Made by a program: the position numbers and the translations under genes. DNA of 64,000 bases, from positions 1,736,001-1,800,000 of the forward strand of contig NC_060061.1 in NCBI RefSeq assembly GCF_020283565.1, in the 5' to 3' direction. This DNA comes from Trifolium pratense. Lineage: Eukaryota; Streptophyta; Magnoliopsida; Fabales; Fabaceae. This document shows, one piece after another, positions 35,400 to 46,139 of the stretch; the first letter of the stretch is position 1; each line of letters opens with the position of its first letter. The notes under the pieces were generated by a model. That model was not told where the DNA came from, did no database searches, and was given only the letters and a program-made list of their open reading frames with translations.

Positions 35400-35767
35400 A
35401 ATGTGCGTCGAGTTTGGAAAAACAATTTATTCCTTTTCTCAGGTAATAAAATTTCAATCTTTTTATTCTAATTTTGAAATTTCGTTACAAAAGATTTGCC
35501 CCTTCGGTTTATAGTTTGTGCATGTTTCAATCTTCTTCTGTTGGATTACCAATTTTTTCATTCTTGATTCAAGATGCTTCAATCTTCTGCTTTTGTTTTA
35601 ATAAAGAACTTACCTTTTTGTGAGTGAAAAAAATTAATTGGTGGTAGGTATACAAATCTATGAGATTTTTTGTTTTTGCTGGAAAATCCTGTAATACTGT
35701 GAAACACGATAAAATGAAATATTTTTTGAAACAGTTGGAAGGAAATATCAGGGGAACTATATTCATA
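35372..35767 (+). repeat. Dispersed exon/intron-like segment, copy 1
   Basis: Homologous to 52526-52915 and to 63691-64000. It includes a short frame MCVEFGKTIYSFSQ (35401-35442) followed by a GTAATA splice-donor-like site, then intron-like T-rich DNA. The origin of this first-exon-like piece is unknown to me. Confidence 0.8.
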
Positions 35768-35939
35768 ATGTACAAGTTGGATGATATTTTTTATGTACCA
35801 AATGGAATTCTTTACTGTGATTTGAAAGAAAAGTGCTTTAAATTTACAGTGCTTTAAATGCATTATGAGTGTGTATTCTATTGAGCTTTTATGACTTGAA
35901 TGCAATTACATACTGCGAGATAAAATATGAGCCCAAATT

Positions 35940-36915
35940 TTGAGACTATTGGCTGCTTCGATGAGCTGAAAGGAATCGATGAATCAATTATAGAAACTGT
36001 TGCTAGTATTTGGAAGTCTCATTAACCATAAATAAACATTATGAACACTTTACTCAGAATGTAAAAGTTGCCTGCTGCCTTCGATGCGATATCAATATGA
36101 ATTGAATTTGATTCATTCATAATATAAGGGATGGATTATTGGATGGCTAGATGACCCGAAAGGAATCAATGAATATTATTTGTTGTATAAATTGATGCTA
36201 GTATTTTGATGCCTCATTGACCGTAAAGAAACATTATGAACTCTTTACTCATAATGTAAAAGTTGCCTGATGCCTTCAATGTGATATTGATATGAATTGA
36301 ATTTGATTCATTCATAATATAAGGGATGGTTTATTGGATGGCTCGATGACCCGAAAGGAATCAATGAATATTATTTGTTGTATAAATTGTTGCTGGTATT
36401 GGATGCCTCATTGACCGTAAAAAAACATTATGAACTCCTTACTCATAATGTAAAAGTTGCCTGATGCCTTCGATGCGATATTGATATGAATTGAATTTGA
36501 TTCATTCATAATATAAAGGATGGATTATTGGATGCATCGATCACCTGAAAGGAATCAGTGAATATTATCTGTTATGTGAAAAATTTCATTCATTCTTAAT
36601 ATAAGAGATGGATATTGGATGCCTTGATGACTTGAAAGGAATCAATGTATATTATTTGTTATATATAAAATAAAATGTTGCTAGTATATTTTTGGACGTC
36701 TCCTTGACTGTAAAAAAAAAACATTATGAACTCGTTAATCATAATGTAAAAGTTGCATGATGCCTTCGATGCGATATTGATATGAATTGAATTTGATTCA
36801 TTCAAAATATAAGGGATGGATTATTGGAATTGGATGTCCCGATGACCTGAAAAGAATCATTGAATACTATTTGTTATATAAACTGCTGCTAATATTTGGA
36901 TGCATGACCATAAAA
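35940..36915. repeat. Degenerate tandem repeat, ~195-bp unit
   Basis: AAACATTATGAAC starts recur at 36034, 36229, 36423 and 36719 (spacings 195, 194, 296, the last containing a partial extra unit). Landmarks are CTCATAATGTAAAAGTTGCC, CGATATTGATATGAATTG and GACCCGAAAGGAATCAATG. Copies are moderately diverged and non-coding. Confidence 0.9.
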
Positions 36916-37141
36916 AAACACTGCGGCGACGGAGTTTGCGAAGGTACCCGCGGTTCACAATGTCATATGTATATATGACATTGTGAAGTTCTTCAATGGT
37001 TATAACTAAGGTATATGTTTGATTATTGGAGCAGAAACTTTGCCTGTTTGATAATTGTAAGTGAAGAATTTCTTCAATGTTTGTCTATGTTACTATTTAT
37101 TCACAGTATGAATGGTTGATACTTTTGTTTCCTGAATGCAG

Positions 37142-37253
37142 CTCCGGTGGTAGATGCCTTTCGGTTGAATATACAGAAAGAGTTGGAGAGGTTGCTAAGA
37201 AGCACGGATTGAAGCTTCATATAGATGGAGCTCGTATATTTAATGCATCCGTT
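37142..37253 (+). pseudogene. Threonine aldolase exon fragment
   Basis: One exon with intact splice borders (TGCAG before, GTGAG after) encodes SSGGRCLSVEYTERVGEVAK, then KHGLKLHIDGARIFNASV. The HIDGARIFNA segment contains the pocket Asp of the PLP-dependent low-specificity L-threonine aldolase family (fold-type I), which cleaves threonine to glycine and acetaldehyde. No other exon is found nearby, so it cannot make enzyme. It is the first of a row of captured gene fragments on this strand. Confidence 0.85.
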
Positions 37254-37446
37254 GTGAGTTTTTTTTTTTAATCTTACTTATGATATGGTTAATATCCTTA
37301 CAATTAAGATACATTAGAGATATGCACTTAGCATAAACATGCAACAATCTGAGATATACATTAGAGATATACAATTAATATCCTTAGAATTCTGTTTATT
37401 GAGTGAGATACTTTTTGGTGAAGCAACGATCTGGAACAAAGGTAAC

Positions 37447-37492
37447 ATTCCACTGTACCGAGAACCTGAGCTTATTGAAGAGAATGCCCTTG
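37447..37492 (+). pseudogene. Isopentenyl-diphosphate isomerase exon fragment (a)
   Basis: In the correct frame it reads IPLYREPELIEENALG, ending at a GT donor. It matches the stretch of IPP isomerase (IDI; Nudix-fold enzyme interconverting IPP and DMAPP) that follows the CCSHPLY motif. The catalytic Cys part is not present upstream. It joins in phase with 37576. Confidence 0.75.
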
Positions 37493-37575
37493 GTATTAAT
37501 TGTGTACGCAATTGACTATGATGTACTTTCTCGTTGCAGCTTTTTGATATTTATTTTTACTCTTGGTATTAGCAG

Positions 37576-37642
37576 GAGTAAGAAATGCAGCTCAGAGGAA
37601 GCTTTTGGATGAGGTCGGTATTCAATTGGGGAGAGCATGAGT
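37576..37642 (+). pseudogene. Isopentenyl-diphosphate isomerase exon fragment (b)
   Basis: After an AGCAG acceptor it encodes VRNAAQRKLLDEVGI, then directly WGEHE in a shifted frame. In the family these two motifs are separated by roughly 25 residues, so an internal frame-breaking deletion has occurred. WGEHE ends at a GT donor. Confidence 0.8.
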
Positions 37643-37825
37643 GTACGATAATTTAATTGGTTCAAAGTTTTATTGCAAGCTGATTTTGTTCTTTAAGTAT
37701 CCAAACTAGGTTTAGTGCACAATAATTTAGGTTATCCAAACATATAATTTTGGATATACACTATTAATAGCTCTCCCAATCAACTAATCCTATTTGACAT
37801 AACTTTTTCCCCTCCTTGACTGCAG

Positions 37826-38084
37826 GGGATTATTTGCTGTTTATTGTCTGGGATGTTGACATTAATCTAAATCCTGATGAAGTGGCATATATCAAATATG
37901 TGAACTGTGATCAGTTGAAGGAGCTGTTAAGGAAAGCTGACGCAGGCGAGGAAGGTATAAAGTTGTCCCCTTGGTTCAGACTAGTTGTGGGCAATTTCTT
38001 ATTTAAATTAAATGGTGGGACCATCTTGAGCAAGGGACCCTTGGGGAGGTCATTGACATGAAGACAATTCACAAGTTGACATAA
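37826..38084 (+). pseudogene. Isopentenyl-diphosphate isomerase last exon
   Basis: Starts after TGCAG and encodes DYLLFIVWDVDINLNPDEVA, YVNCDQLKELLRKADAGEEG and LSPWFRLVVGNFLF. A frameshift near 38010 then moves the ending to another frame, where WDHLEQGTLGEVIDMKTIHK leads to a TAA at 38082-38084. This is the C-terminal part of plant IDI. With fragments (a) and (b) it makes an exon-intron remnant, so it came from genomic DNA and is not a retrocopy. Confidence 0.88.
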
Positions 38085-38433
38085 AATCAGATATCTACAG
38101 CATGCTATTAAGGAATGATATTTTCTGAGCAAATGAAATAAAATTGGATCTAGTTGAGGTGAGTTTTTGAAGGGGTGTCCAGTTAGTATGATATCATTGA
38201 TCCTGTCTGTTGTTTAATAATATAGGCAGGACATTAGCGCCTGGGTGTATCTTATAATTAGCAGAATTCTAGTTTCGATGATCAGTTTAGGATTTTGAGC
38301 TGTGTGCAAATGTTCAATAATAAACTATTTAAATTTGGTCTCTTAAAGTTAATGGTGATCTTGTCCATTTCTCTCTGTTAATAAGTTTATCCTTTGACAT
38401 TTTATTTTGTTTTTAATATAACTCGATCACTTA
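38085..38433. other. Spacer between captured fragments
   Basis: No coding or element signal recognised. Confidence 0.5.
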
Positions 38434-38603
38434 TGAAGCATGGACATGGCACAGACACAAACATGTCGACACCGATAATAATTTTAAAAAATGACATAAT
38501 TCAAGGTAATCATAAGCGTCGGTGTCATGTTGGTGACGGACACCGCCACGTGTCCGTTATCGGGACACGCCTAATCCGAGTAGTGTCCGTGTTTCATTTA
38601 TAA
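38434..38603. mobile_element. Dispersed MITE-family copy
   Basis: Related to 19446-19622 (shared TGACATAATTCAAGGTAATC, GTCATGTTGGTGACGGACA and CGCCTAATCCGAGTAGTG-type words). Ends TGAAGCATGGACA and TGTCCGTGTTTCA are inverted repeats. It sits between the IDI and DHAR fragments. Confidence 0.7.
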
Positions 38604-38812
38604 AATATATAGGCAAGTTCACAACATTTTCTATCCTCGTACTACCGTAGTATTCTGTTTCATTGTAATAATTTGTTCTGTTCGTTCAGGTTCCTATAAG
38701 ATGTTTTCTTAAGCTCTCAACTTATCTAATATGTGCCATTTATTCTCTGATGTTTACATGGTTGTATTAAAGTTACTTCGATTATCTAATGTGTGCATGT
38801 GTTTTTTTATAG

Positions 38813-38935
<123 letters not shown>

Positions 38936-39394
38936 TGACATTTTTTTTCGTTCTATTTTTGTCTTGCTATTTGTTTGAAATCTTGTATAGGTTGTTGATT
39001 TGTCATAGAGGATATAGAGTGGAATTCTTTTCCCCACAAATTATTATCCTTGCTTCAGTGGTTCCCTCTAGTCCATGATTCTTTTTCTTACCATAAACTT
39101 TGGGTATTTTTGGTCTCTCAACCCTGACTCCATCTACATAAGATGTTACGACATGTTAAATGGAAATCAGCGAATAAATACATGCTTTATATAGTTAATT
39201 GCTTTAAGGGAACACGATCCATGAATTTTTTTTTATAACTTTACCTATTGGTGATTATGAAGAACATGATCCAAGACATTATTATTTTTGTAACTTTTAG
39301 GGCACTGTTTTCTTGTTTCGTTCCTTCTGGATTTGTTATCATTTTTTCCCCTTATTTCGTATAAGAAATCTGTACGAATTTTTTCTTGTCGTAG

Positions 39395-39541
39395 GGTCCT
39401 TTTATCAATGGGAAAGATATATCTGCAGCTGACTTATCACTTTCACTTGGACCAAAGCTATACCATTTGGAGATTGCTTTAGGGCATTTTAAGAAATGGA
39501 AAATACCCGATTCACTGCCCTTTTTGAAGTCTTACTTCGAG
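39395..39541 (+). pseudogene. Dehydroascorbate reductase exon (b)
   Basis: After GTAG it encodes GPFINGKDISAADLSLSLGP, then KLYHLEIALGHFKKWKIPDS and LPFLKSYFE before GTATGT. It is collinear with exon (a). The doubled SLSL in the DLSL motif looks like a 6-bp slippage. The final exon is not found downstream. Confidence 0.88.
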
Positions 39542-40299
39542 GTATGTTCAAGATTATCCTTGCCAGTCAAAATCTATCATTTTCTTGTACTTTTAGACTT
39601 TTCAAATCTAGTGTTGAATGCCGACTATACTCCCATAAACCTATAGTTGTGGAAATCATGTCCAAAAGATGTTCTGCTTTGTCCATGCTTAAAGATCATA
39701 GGCTAATGAGTGAAACTGATTTATCAATAGGGAGACCTGTGAATTTGGAGTTTCTTACGAGCTCTAAATTCAAATGTTTTCAGTAATGTCCTTTGACCTT
39801 TTCAAACCTTTTCTTTGTATATGCGAATAGTCTTTGGCTCAATCCCGTTTTTGCAACTTGGAACTTTTTCCTCAATACTCAAATGTTTTCAGTAATGGGA
39901 TTCTTCACATTTTTCCTTACCAAATAGAGTAGTATGATACAATCCCTTTTGGGCAATTACTGATCTATGAAGGGGTGCTGCGAAAAAACCCAGCTGGTAA
40001 AATAATATAAATTTATTTGCAGGTGTGAACTGATACTACATGTGTTTGAGTGATTTACTTGGACTTGGTGGTAGGGGTAATTGTGATTTATGCTTAGATG
40101 GATATTCGTAAGTATTGTTCTAATCTAATGCAGCTTAGCATCTTTTATTACAATTTACTAATAGTTGAAGTACTACTTCTAGAATTTTTATTGACTTAAT
40201 CATTTATTGTTAATGATTCTTGTTGTTTAGTCCTCGTTAGACTTGGGAGTTGTCTATCCACGAGATTTTGTTTATTGAACTGTGTTTTAATTTCTATAG
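39542..40299. other. Spacer between captured fragments
   Basis: The 96-codon frame at 39496-39786 only overlaps DHAR exon (b) out of frame and has no motif of its own. Confidence 0.5.
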
Positions 40300-40400
40300 T
40301 TTTCAAATGTATCTTTATGATTACCTAAAGAAACGAGGATTGTCCTACACTCCTGAAATGTTCAGAAGAGAAGCTCATGTTACTACACAACCTCCTTTAG
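40300..40400 (+). pseudogene. LisH-domain (LEUNIG-like) exon fragment
   Basis: After a TATAG acceptor the exon reads FQMYLYDYLKKRGLSYTPEM, then FRREAHVTTQPPL, to a GTAT donor. The MYLYDYLxKRG...A/TxxFxxEA pattern is the N-terminal LisH dimerisation motif of LEUNIG-type corepressors. No further exon follows, because a retrotransposon is inserted 4 bp into the intron. The specific parent gene is uncertain. Confidence 0.7.
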
Positions 40401-40404
40401 GTAT

Positions 40405-40829
40405 TGTTCTGAACCGAGCTTACAAGCCCAGACACCAAAACACCGCGAGCAAATAGAACCGAACAAGCCTTAATACGAGGACATACGACACTTGCTCGAC
40501 ATACCAATGGTCATTCCTACGCGTCTTGTAACGGACGTTTCACCGGAATGATGAGCATTAACTGCTCATCAAGGCTTTCCAGCCGTTTTTCGGCAGCCAC
40601 TTGATGGCCATTAATGCCATCTAGGGTCTTGGCCCAGCGCTGATGGCTATATATACGAGACTCCATACCATTCACAAGGTACATATAATCTTAGCACAAA
40701 AACCTCACTCCACACTTAAACTGGCTTGAGCGTCGGAGTGCCTGCAGGTACACAACCCCCCTCCGCTTCAACAGGGGCTTATACAAGCTAAACGCCGGCG
40801 CGGTCGCATATGCTGATCAGGTACGATCA
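40405..40829 (+). repeat. 5' LTR
   Basis: 425 bp from TGTTCTGAACCG to GGTACGATCA. A TATA-box-like GGCTATATATACGAGAC lies at about 40644-40660. Same length as the solo LTR at 20727-21151, but clearly diverged in its first 90 bp. Confidence 0.93.
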
Positions 40830-40830
40830 A

Positions 40831-40847
40831 TGGCGCCGTCTGTGGGA
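40831..40847 (+). promoter_or_regulatory. Primer-binding site, tRNA-Asp-like
   Basis: TGGCGCCGTCTGTGGGA starts one base after the LTR. Its first nine bases match the complement of the 3' end of plant tRNA-Asp, the usual primer in Tat/Athila elements. Confidence 0.8.
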
Positions 40848-40909
40848 ATGTAAAGCTTCCCAGTTTTTTCTTCCAAAAAACCAAAAGTTTCCTTCATCAA
40901 ACAACTACA

Positions 40910-42204
40910 ATGCGACCAATGGCTGGCAACAACAACCAAATACCGGAGCAATTGGCGGAGAACAACCACCATGCGCTGTATCAACCGTTGGATGGACAAC
41001 CGGCCTCCGTCATCGGAGAAAGCCAATGTATGAGCATGTACTATGAAGAGTACGTCCCTGAGGATCCACAGATCCAGGTAGCTGTACCGCCGCCTGTGAC
41101 TGGAACAATGGTCCTTCCTCAGGGAGCACCAATGCAGGACATAATGGTTGCGCTCGTCAACGCAATCAATCGCCAATCAGATATGATCCTGTAGCAGAAC
41201 CACAAGTTCGAGGAGCATAACGTAAGGCTCGAATCACAAAGTCGTCAAATCGATGCAATAGCGGAATCACGGATCACGACGCACTTGCAAAACCGTCGTC
41301 TCCGCCGATCTCCCACTCCGGTATGAAGCCGAAGTTTCTCAAGATCGAGGACACCGCCTCCCCGGAGAAGACGAGCAAGCCCAAGGAGAAACGAGGAAAT
41401 ATCTCGAAACTCCCCTCCACGCAAGGAAAGACGGGCACGACACTCCCCGAGATGGGCTACTCCCCCGCGACATCAACGACGACGCTCGCCAGTTGGGGGA
41501 GAAAGTCAACAAAGACCCCTCTCCAGAAGGATTAGGGAGCTCCCATAACTTGCCGGACTGGAAAACCCCCCGGTAATGGATACATACGATGGTTCCTCGG
41601 ACCCTGACAAACACATCGAAAATTTGGAAGCACTCCTCGAGTACATGAACGTACGAGGATCCATCAAGTGCAAGCTATTCCCAACCACTCTGAGGAAAGA
41701 AGCAATGGGAGCTCCCTAATCCTTCAAGTGCAAGCTATTCCCAACCACTCCTGGTACAAAAGCTTACCACCGGGATTTATTGACTCCTTGCCAGATCTTT
41801 GCGCTCGCTTCAAGGCGCATTTCACTTCTTCTCGACATCACCCGAAGACGGAGGCAACGCTCGAAGCAATCATATAGGGTGAAACCGAGTCATTGAGGTC
41901 TTACCTCGAGCGCTTCACCAAGGCATCTGTTGAGGTAAAAATTGAAGAAAGGATGAAGTTGTACCTGCTGGATAGAGGACTTCGTCGTGACAGCGACTTC
42001 ACCAAAGCTGTAGGCATTGAGGAGCCACATACCCTCGATGCTTTCTTCGAAAAGGCCCAGAAGTACATTGCCTACGAGGAAAAACAAAAAGCTATCGATC
42101 TCAGAAGGCCTAAAAACCAGGAGAAATCGAAAGGCTATGAAAAAGACGTAGCCGGGACCTCACGTCAAGGAAATGAAGAGAGAAAGGAGGAAAAGATAGT
42201 CTAA
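40910..42204 (+). pseudogene. Tat-type gag, broken
   Basis: Open pieces at 40910-41194, 41323-41590 (several frames), 41668-41877 and 41893-42204 give the gag order: an N-terminal segment, an Arg/Ser/Pro-rich stretch, a YDGSSDPDKHIENLEALL motif, the WYKSLPPGFIDSLPDLCARF capsid-like helix region, then ESLRSYLERFTKASVE. Stops occur near 41192, 41878 and 42202. A roughly 50-bp direct duplication (TCAAGTGCAAGCTATTCCC at about 41664 and 41724) interrupts the capsid part. Confidence 0.85.
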
Positions 42205-43069
42205 ACCTCCGCGAGGAAAATTCACCGGGTATACCCCACCGAACGCTCCTAGAGAGCGAATCCTAGCCGAAGTCGCCGTTGCAGACTTTAAGAAAGTTGG
42301 AATCCACTTCCCAAAGCAGTTGCCCGCAAAGGCGCACACTGACAAGACGAAATTCTGTCGATATCATAGAAGTCACAAACACGTGACTGGAGATTGCGTC
42401 CATCTCAAGGATGCAATCGAAATCTTGATTCAAAAGGGATATGCTCGAAAATACCTCCAAGACGACGAGCAAATCCAACAAAGGGAGCCGCGAGAGGTCG
42501 CTATGGCTATAGACGCTTCCGAAGAGGATGATCGAGCGACCGTTCCGGCCGTGCTCGCCATATCAAGACCGGAAATCCCGCTCCCGTCTCCTTTAGCTAT
42601 CATAAAAGAACCTGACCTTCAAGGGTTCAATGGGTCAACTACTAAGCCATTGGGTTACGTGGATCTCATCGTCACCTTCGGCGAAGAAAAAGCAACGAAG
42701 TTCGTGAGAGTAAAATTCATGGACGTCGATTGCCCGTCTCTGTATAACTGCATCATCGGCAGAACTACACTAGCCGAACTCTATGCGGTGTCATCCACTA
42801 TACACCTGAAGATGAAATATTACAATCAGGATGATCAGGTCGTAACCATTAATGGGGATATAGCTGGAGCAAGGAGATGCTTTGAAGCAGCGGCAAAAAA
42901 TCTGAACACTGTGGTGACCCCCAAGAAGAAACCAGAGGCAAAGAAATTCCCGGAGGTGCATGCCATTGGAACTCCTAATCCTATCGACCTGGATGCTCGA
43001 CTTACCAAAGAGGAGCACAAAGAAGGTAAACAGAAGGATCTTCCCCTAACTGAAAAGAAGACTCCCTGA
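42205..43069 (+). pseudogene. Tat-type zinc-knuckle-like region and retropepsin-like protease
   Basis: The 249-residue frame (42320-43069) starts with a Cys/His cluster (FCRYHRSHKHVTGDC), followed after about 100 residues by the protease-associated region: GYVDLIVTFGEEKATKFVRV, then LYNCIIGRTTLAELYAVSST and HLKMKYY. This is the conserved C-terminal half of the Tat aspartic protease. The catalytic D-S/T-G motif is not visible, in line with the shortened distance from the Cys/His cluster. Confidence 0.8.
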
Positions 43070-43136
43070 CTTCGAGCTGATCCTACTTGGTGAGGATCCC
43101 ACCAAAGGAATCAAGATCGGCACATGACTCCCTGAC

Positions 43137-44102
43137 TTGGTCAAAAAACAGCTGGTAGCCTGCTTGAAACAGAACGCCGAACATTTCGCATGGAGCGCTG
43201 TCGAGATGCCCGGAATCGACCCCGAAGTCGCATGTCACCAGTTGATTATAGATCCTAGGGCTAGTGTCGTTGTTCAGCGGCGTAGGAAGCACTCTCCCGA
43301 AAAAGCGGAGGCTGCAGAAAAAGCTGTAAAAGACCTCTTGGAGACAAATTTCATTACGGAAGCAAGGTATACCACCTGGCTATCCAATGTTGTACTTGTC
43401 AAAAAATCTAATGGAAAATGGCGCATCTGTGTTGACTATACCGATCTTAATAGGGCTTGCCCCAAAGATGCTTATCCTTTGCCTAACATAGACAAACTAG
43501 TAGATAATTCGTCAGGATTTAAATTACTATCATTTATGGACGCATATTCAGGATATAGTCAAATAAAAATGGCTGAAATCGACAAAAAGAAAACAGTGTT
43601 TATGACCGAATCCGGTAATTATTATTATAACGTAATGCCTTTCGGGCTTAAAAACGCAGGTGCCACATACCAAATGATGATGAACAAAGTATTTAACAAT
43701 GAAATTGGCGATATGCTCGAAGTTTACATGGATGATATGATCGTGAAATCCGAAGAGGAAGTCGATCATACAACCCATTTGAAAAAAGTATTCGACCAAG
43801 CGAGGAAATATAACATGAGATTTAACCCCGAAAAATGTACATTCGGATCAAAGGCTGGAAAATTCCTCGGGTTTTATCTAACCGAAAGAGGGATCGAAGC
43901 TAACCCCGATAAATGTAGAGCTTTCTTTGAATTCCCAACGCCGGATTCAAAAAAGTCAATCCAATCATTAAATGGGTTGCTCACCGCTTTATCTCGCTTT
44001 GTCGCAAAATCCGCGCAACATTCATTCTCTTGTTCAAATTACTTCGGAAAGAATCCACATTCGAATAGACAAAGGAGTGCGAAGACGCGTTACAACACTT
44101 AA
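43137..44102 (+). pseudogene. Ty3/gypsy reverse transcriptase
   Basis: A 321-residue frame with the ordered RT blocks: VLVKKSNGKWRICVDYTDLN, CPKDAYPLPNIDKLVD, LLSFMDAYSGYSQIKMAE, VMPFGLKNAGATYQMMMNKV and the catalytic VYMDDMIV (YMDD at about 43725-43736), then KCTFGSKAGKFLGF. It synthesises cDNA on the element RNA. The frame shifts near 43985, just after the thumb region, into the RNase H part, so the polyprotein is disrupted. Confidence 0.93.
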
Positions 44103-44464
44103 AACGAGCATTATCCGAACCTCCAGTCTTAACTCGACCTCGTGAAGGAGAAACCTTATATTTATACCTGGTTGTAGCATCGGAGGCCATCAGCGCCGTA
44201 CTCATAAGAGAAATCGTGCAAGGGCAAAAACCCGTTTATTTCGTGAGCAAAGCTTTGCAAGGACCAGAATTTCGATACTTGCAGATCGAAAAAATGGCTC
44301 TAGCAGTAGTCATGGCCGCGAGGAAACTGAGGCACTACTTCCTGGCTCATACAATCATCGTACGAACAGATCAGCCCATAAAACAACTCCTCGCAAGGCC
44401 TGATATGACAGGACGAATGCTGAAATGGTCGCTTGAGCTATCTGAATTCGAAATGGTCGCTTGA
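44103..44464 (+). pseudogene. First RNase H domain (Ty3/gypsy)
   Basis: Frames give LKRALSEPPVLTRPREGETL, YLVVASEAISAVLIRE, then GQKPVYFVSKALQGPEFRYL, IEKMALAVVMAARKLRHYF and TDQPIKQLLARPDMTGRMLK. These are the usual RNase H motifs after the RT connection. A stop at 44462 sits in a small duplicated or rearranged stretch (AAATGGTCGCTTGA occurs twice). Confidence 0.85.
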
Positions 44465-44801
44465 CAACTGCTCGCAAGCACTTGCAGACTTCATGGCTGA
44501 AATAAACACTCCATCTACCCCGGACAAAAACAAGTGGACCATCTTCGTCGATGGATCCTCTAATCCACAAGGTAGTGGAGCAGGGATCATACTTGAAAAC
44601 AACAAAGGAGTTCTCATCAAAGTTTCACTCGAGCTTGCCTTTTCCACCACAAACAATCAAGCCGAATATGAAGCCTTCTTGGCAGGGTTGAGGCTTGCTG
44701 AGGACATGGAAGTAGAGGAAATTAAGATATTCACAGATTCTCAACTCGTCGCATCGCAAGTATCCGGGGAATACCAAACAAAAGATGAACGGCTCACATA
44801 G
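44433..44801 (+). pseudogene. Second, archaeal-type RNase H domain
   Basis: After ALADFMAE the frame has WTIFVDGSSNPQGSGAGIIL (first catalytic Asp), NQAEYEAFLAGLRLAEDM (Glu) and IFTDSQLVASQVSGEY (Asp). A TAG at 44799 interrupts before the last conserved segment. A dual RNase H is a known property of the Tat lineage. Confidence 0.88.
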
Positions 44802-44810
44802 TACCTAAAC

Positions 44811-45410
44811 TTGATAAAGGAGAAATTGGCTAAGTTCAAAGAATCTGAAATCAAACACATTCCACGAGAACACAACGCAAGAGCTGATATTTTGTCAAAA
44901 CTTGCAAGCACCAAGAAAAAGAAGGGCGGAAACCAGTCGCTCATTCAGGAAACGCTATCCAAACCGAGCATAGAAAAGCCATCCAAGGTTTTCCTAATAT
45001 GCGACATCAACGTCAACAGTTGGATGACACCCGTATTTAACTTCTTAAACACAAGGAGTCTACCCAATGACAAAAAGGAAGCAGCTAAGGTCAAAAGAAG
45101 AACCTGCGCGTATGTAATCCTCAACGGAAAAATGCACCGTAGGGGATTCTCAATCCCTTTATTAAAATGTGTCGAGAAAAGCGAAGTAAATTCGATCCTC
45201 AGCGAAATCCATGAAGGAATGAACGGCCAACACATCGGTGGACGCTCATTAGCATGGAAGGCCCTACGAGGTAAACTTGCAGCAAATTGGGAAGGATCAT
45301 ACCGGGTCCGAGCTAAAACTGAAAACGGGGCATACTACTCTGAAGATCTCTACGGGAAAGAACTCCCTCGACCTTGGAATGCCGAAAAACTCAAACAATA
45401 TTATAGTTAA
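44811..45410 (+). pseudogene. RNase H end plus integrase with its catalytic core deleted
   Basis: A 199-residue frame starts with the last RNase H segment (HIPREHNARADILSKLAS), runs through a linker and into the integrase N-terminal zinc domain (EIHEGMNGQHIGGRSLAWKA). At about 45270 it jumps straight to the polyprotein end (NWEGSYRVRAKTENGAYYSE, then LPRPWNAEKLKQYY, stop). The whole DDE core, normally several hundred residues, is missing, and the joint is still in frame. Confidence 0.88.
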
Positions 45411-46139
45411 GTTTTATACAATGATTAAATATTCATCATATTGTCAATTTTATAGCATAACGCAGGTTGTGTCTTCGATAAAGAGAAGCACGCCTTTACA
45501 ACGGAGGAGTGCTTAGGTACGAGCACAAATCTTAAAATAAAAGACCAGTTCGAGAAACTAGGACTCGAACCATGTCAAGCGAGGATAGTTCTAGACCACG
45601 GAACGCCATTGCCTAGTACACGCCCGGTAAAACCCCAACTCGCGATGAGATGTTCACACCCCGAGGAGGAAAGCTTAACAACAACCCCTCTCCTCGTTTT
45701 GAGTTCGGATAACATCTCCGAACACTTGGAAAGGTTCCCCACACCTCCCAAGCTAGGCATCTATGGCACCAGCTGTCAAACGATGACCAATAATTTAAAC
45801 GGTGCACTAGCGCAAAGATGTTGGATCAAGCACATAGAACGTCTAAAATTTTACTAAGTTAAAACCTAAGCACATGTCGAACACAAATTAGGCGTTGGGC
45901 GCATAAATATACGAGCTATAGCACCGAGAATGCAAACATTCGGTTCGACAGAAGGAAATATGATCGCCTATAAACATCTTACGCGTAACCTAAGTCTAAA
46001 CATTGAAAGACGAAGAGGTAAAATGCAAGTAGATTAAAAAGGTATAGATTAAATTAAAGGGCCATAACAAAATGTGCCAATTGTCGATGAGTACAATGAA
46101 AAAGGGGCGAACATAAAGTCTAAATAATTACATCAAAAT
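45411..46139. other. Tat-element spacer between pol and antisense ORF
   Basis: No coding motif; the short frames at 45575-45857 are in low-information sequence. Its position corresponds to the non-coding part usual downstream of pol in Tat elements. Confidence 0.55.

Noticed and set aside
40300..40456. LisH exon as the start of a functional gene
   Set aside because: It is a single exon; a retrotransposon sits 4 bp into the following intron and no later exons are recognisable.
40817..41176. 119-codon minus-strand frame over gag
   Set aside because: Opposite-strand shadow of gag; no motif, and the plus frame carries the expected order of gag segments.
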